Assembly (NCBI RefSeq): GCF_029382225.1
Contig: NZ_JARLTC010000005.1
Coordinates: 1-64,000, forward strand
DNA from: Spongiactinospora sp. TRM90649
Lineage (GTDB): Bacteria > Actinomycetota > Actinomycetes > Streptosporangiales > Streptosporangiaceae
Direction of reading: 5' to 3'
Length of the DNA: 64,000 nucleotides
In this document: positions 62,015-64,000 of the stretch, in pieces
Numbering within the stretch: position 1 is the stretch's first letter
Layout: every line of letters starts with the position of its first letter
Position numbers and translations under genes: made by a program
The notes under the pieces: model-generated
The model's database searches: none
Told to the model about the DNA's origin: nothing
What the model saw: only the letters and a program-made list of their open reading frames with translations

Positions 62015-63255
62015 GGCACCTCCGCGACGATCAGCGTCGGCCCGCCGGACGGCGACTCGACGGCCAGCTCGCCGTCCACCGCGCGCAGCCGGTCGGCCAG
62101 ACCGGACAGGCCGTGTCCCTTGGCGACGTGTGCGCCGCCGACACCATCATCCCCGATCGTCAGCAGCAGCACGTCACCGGTGCGGACCAGGGTCACCGTG
62201 CACAGCGTGGCCCGGCTGTGCTTGGCCACGTTGGTCAGGCTCTCGGCGACGACGAAGTAGATGGTGTTCTCCAGAGCCGCCGGATAGCGTTCGGTGGTCT
62301 GGACGTCGATCTCGACCTGGACGGTGCAACGGCCGGCCAGCGCCGCCAGCGCCGGGGCGAGCCCGCGGTCGGAGAGGATCGGCGGGGCGATCCCCCGCGA
62401 CAGCGCGCGCAGTTCGTCCAGGGTCTCCCTGGTGGCCAGGATTGCGTCGGTGAGGGTGGAATGCGCCGCCCCCGGGTTCTTGACCATCTCCCGCTGCGCG
62501 CGGGACAGCTCCATGGCCAGGTGCACCAGCCGCTGCTGCGGGCCGTCGTGGATGTCGCGCTCCAGCCTGCGCAGCGCCGTGGCCTCGGCCGAGACGGCCG
62601 CCGCGCGGCCCTCGGCGAGATCGTCGATGCGCTCCTGCAGCTCGGCCACGCCGGTCAGCAGGACCCTGGCCAGCCCGCCCTTGAGCAGCGCCACCAGACG
62701 CAGCACGAACGGCAGGGTGATGGCCGCGACCAGGCCGATGACGAAGTTCAGCCCGGCGTCCACGAAGTACAGGCGGGGCAGGTTCAGCAGGTTGGCCAGA
62801 CCTCCGCTGTTGCCAGGGATGTTGTAGAGGATCCAGCCGTAAAGGGGGTAGGTGAGGCCCGCGATGGCGATGGCCCACCACACCACGGCGAACACGAACC
62901 CCAGGATCGCGAACGGGAAGGCGACGATCCCGAACACCAGGTCGAGCCAGGACTGGCCGTTGGTCAGCGGGTTCACCAGGCGGCGGAACGCGCCCGCGCC
63001 CTCGGGGGCCCGAGGGTATCTGGGGCGTGCGACCGGCCGTCCGAGCACATCGGGGAGCCAGTGGCGCTCGATGTCGGCGACCGTCCTGGCCATCAGCAGC
63101 GTGACGGAGAGGATGGGCAGACCGACCCAGACGACGACGCTGCCGACCCCGGCGGCGAAACCGGTGATCAAAAGGCAGAACCCGACGACGGCGACGGGGA
63201 GCCCGATGAGCAGATATCGGGTGTCGACGCCGATCTGCTTGGTGAGGGAGCGCAT
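62005..63255 (-). CDS. Sensor histidine kinase of the NarL-type two-component system
   Basis: 416 residues. Membrane helices lie at about 15-58 (two), 103-150 (two) and 165-190, with a sensor-like loop around 60-100. The HisKA_3 phosphorylation site is LRRLERDIHDGPQQRLVHLAMEL; the HATPase has VVAESLTNVAKHSRA and GDDGVGGAHVAKGHGLSGLADR. It is the first gene of the kinase-regulator operon. Similar kinases sense envelope or membrane-fluidity stress, but the signal is unknown. Confidence 0.92.
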   Translation of the reverse strand: MRSLTKQIGVDTRYLLIGLPVAVVGFCLLITGFAAGVGSVVVWVGLPILSVTLLMARTVADIERHWLPDVLGRPVARPRYPRAPEGAGAFRRLVNPLTNGQSWLDLVFGIVAFPFAILGFVFAVVWWAIAIAGLTYPLYGWILYNIPGNSGGLANLLNLPRLYFVDAGLNFVIGLVAAITLPFVLRLVALLKGGLARVLLTGVAELQERIDDLAEGRAAAVSAEATALRRLERDIHDGPQQRLVHLAMELSRAQREMVKNPGAAHSTLTDAILATRETLDELRALSRGIAPPILSDRGLAPALAALAGRCTVQVEIDVQTTERYPAALENTIYFVVAESLTNVAKHSRATLCTVTLVRTGDVLLLTIGDDGVGGAHVAKGHGLSGLADRLRAVDGELAVESPSGGPTLIVAEVPCG

Positions 63256-63311
63256 GCCACCACGCTACGAGTACCCGCGAGCCGTGGCGATCCGGGCGAC
63301 CGCCCATTCAA

Positions 63312-63329
63312 GGTAGGGCCAGCCCTACC
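63312..63329. promoter_or_regulatory. 18-bp dyad upstream of the kinase operon
   Basis: GGTAGGGCCAGCCCTACC is a palindrome with perfect 8-bp arms and a CA centre, 57 bp upstream of the kinase start. NarL-type regulators often bind such dyads, so this could be an autoregulatory site. The target operon is on the minus strand. Confidence 0.6.
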
Positions 63330-63401
63330 CCCGCCGGTAGTGCGGCGCGCAGCGAGAGTGGGCAGATGGCATGACTGCGCCGGCCAGCCCCCGGACGAGA
63401 G

Positions 63402-63444
63402 GCTCGATTCACCTTCGGCCACTCCCCTAGTGGATGAATCGAGC
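63402..63444. promoter_or_regulatory. Inverted repeat in the acyltransferase leader
   Basis: GCTCGATTCA (63402-63411) and TGAATCGAGC (63435-63444) are perfect 10-bp arms around a 23-base loop. The right arm ends five bases before the ATG at 63450 and covers the ribosome-binding region, so it could be an operator or an RNA hairpin that limits translation. Confidence 0.6.
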
Positions 63445-63449
63445 GTCAC

Positions 63450-64000
63450 ATGACCGCCCTCCTGGAACACCCGCCCACTCCCGTCACCGCTCCGATCCGT
63501 ACGCCCGTCCGTGCGCCCGCGCCGACTGCCGACCGGCGCGACCTGTTCATCGACGCGCTGCGCGTCATCGGGATCTCCGTGGTGGTGCTCGAACACTGGA
63601 GCATGCCGGTGCTGTCCTACGACGGCGGGCGGATCACCGCGGGCAACGCGCTGAGCGCGCCCGGCGCGTGGGCGCTGACCTGGCTCATCCAGGTGATGCC
63701 GCTGGTGTTCTTCGCGGGCGGCGCGGCGAACGCGATCAGCTTCCGGCGCGGGGGGCGTCCGGCGGCGGCCTGGCCCGCCGTCCGCCTGCGGCGGCTGGCG
63801 TGGCCCGTCCTGGCCCTTGCCGCGGTGTGGATCCCGCTGCCCCACGTGCTGCTCAGCCTGGGCGTGCCCGCGCAGCCGGTCGATCTGGGAGCGCGGCTGG
63901 TGGGCCAGTTGCTGTGGTTCCTGGCCGCCTACCTGGTGGCGGTGATGCTGACGCCGCTGATGCTCCGCGCCCACGACCGGTACGGCGCGCTGGTGCCCGT
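63450..64000 (+). CDS. Acyltransferase 3 family membrane protein (partial, runs off window)
   Basis: The first 183 codons are visible. After a Pro/Thr-rich N-terminus, DRRDLFIDALRVIGISVVVLEHW matches the start of acyltransferase family 3 (OafA/YrhL-like), followed by membrane helices (MPLVFFAGGAANAISF, WPVLALAAVWIPLPHVLL, LLWFLAAYLVAVMLTPLML). It probably acylates a sugar or envelope polymer. The 3' end is outside the window. The start sits just beyond an inverted repeat. Confidence 0.82.
   Translation, partial: MTALLEHPPTPVTAPIRTPVRAPAPTADRRDLFIDALRVIGISVVVLEHWSMPVLSYDGGRITAGNALSAPGAWALTWLIQVMPLVFFAGGAANAISFRRGGRPAAAWPAVRLRRLAWPVLALAAVWIPLPHVLLSLGVPAQPVDLGARLVGQLLWFLAAYLVAVMLTPLMLRAHDRYGALVP

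Overview
The window is high-GC DNA (my impression is about 70% G+C) from a filamentous actinobacterium. The main markers are an actinobacterial-type integration host factor (mihF), coenzyme-F420 style enzymes (two flavin/F420-type oxidoreductases), STAS/HATPase/PP2C partner-switch modules, an ECF sigma/zinc-finger anti-sigma pair, an ANTAR-bearing phosphatase, secreted chitinase and CBM2 proteins, frequent GTG starts, and debris of type VII secretion genes (eccC, mycP). A member of the Streptosporangiales or a neighbouring order fits best; this is inferred from gene content, not from a database search.

Layout. 1-9 kb: a 13-bp tandem array, an F420-type oxidoreductase, a bacterioferritin-like protein, a class III nucleotide cyclase, then an ANTAR-GAF-PAS-PP2C phosphatase next to a very large soluble multi-HAMP hybrid histidine kinase. 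9.1-10.7 kb: a gene graveyard in which pieces of an aldo/keto reductase, a ClpC-type ATPase, EccC and (antisense) mycosin are butted together. 10.7-12.5 kb: a TetR regulator divergent from an SDR-SMR efflux operon, with paired operator-like palindromes between them.

12.5-31.1 kb is the most notable block. A minus-strand operon (DJ-1/PfpI, a molybdenum hydroxylase in S-L-M order, aldehyde dehydrogenase, MFS exporter, FAD disulfide oxidoreductase, ABM monooxygenase) diverges from a plus-strand group (LtrA, NTF2-like) followed by a tightly overlapping eight-gene operon (DJ-1/PfpI, benzoylformate-decarboxylase-like ThDP enzyme, two NTF2-like proteins, GMC oxidoreductase, a third DJ-1/PfpI, a VOC protein, and an enlarged AGE-type epimerase). 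Overlapping start/stop codons imply translational coupling. Together the genes could oxidise an alcohol, decarboxylate a 2-oxo acid and oxidise the resulting aldehyde, which suggests an undescribed catabolic or detoxification pathway. The substrate cannot be read from the sequence.

31.1-36.4 kb: a signalling cluster in which a STAS anti-anti-sigma factor is coupled to glycogen debranching enzyme GlgX, followed by a second STAS protein, an anti-sigma kinase, a PP2C phosphatase and a ParA/MinD-like ATPase. 36.4-40.2 kb: a poorly coding leader, a transposase-like protein that appears catalytically dead, and a fused CDGSH/ferredoxin/CDGSH/truncated-globin protein. 40.2-64 kb: ordinary chromosomal genes, including secreted carbohydrate-binding and chitinase proteins, the ECF sigma/anti-sigma pair, a methyltransferase, pirin, CHRD protein, diacylglycerol-kinase-like enzyme, phenylalanine hydroxylase-like enzyme, carotenoid oxygenase, formylglycine-generating enzyme, a broken PhoX-like gene, an orphan diol-dehydratase small-subunit-like pair, mihF, a two-component system and an acyltransferase cut by the window edge. 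Several strong intergenic hairpins separate convergent genes. No rRNA, tRNA, CRISPR array or prophage was recognised.
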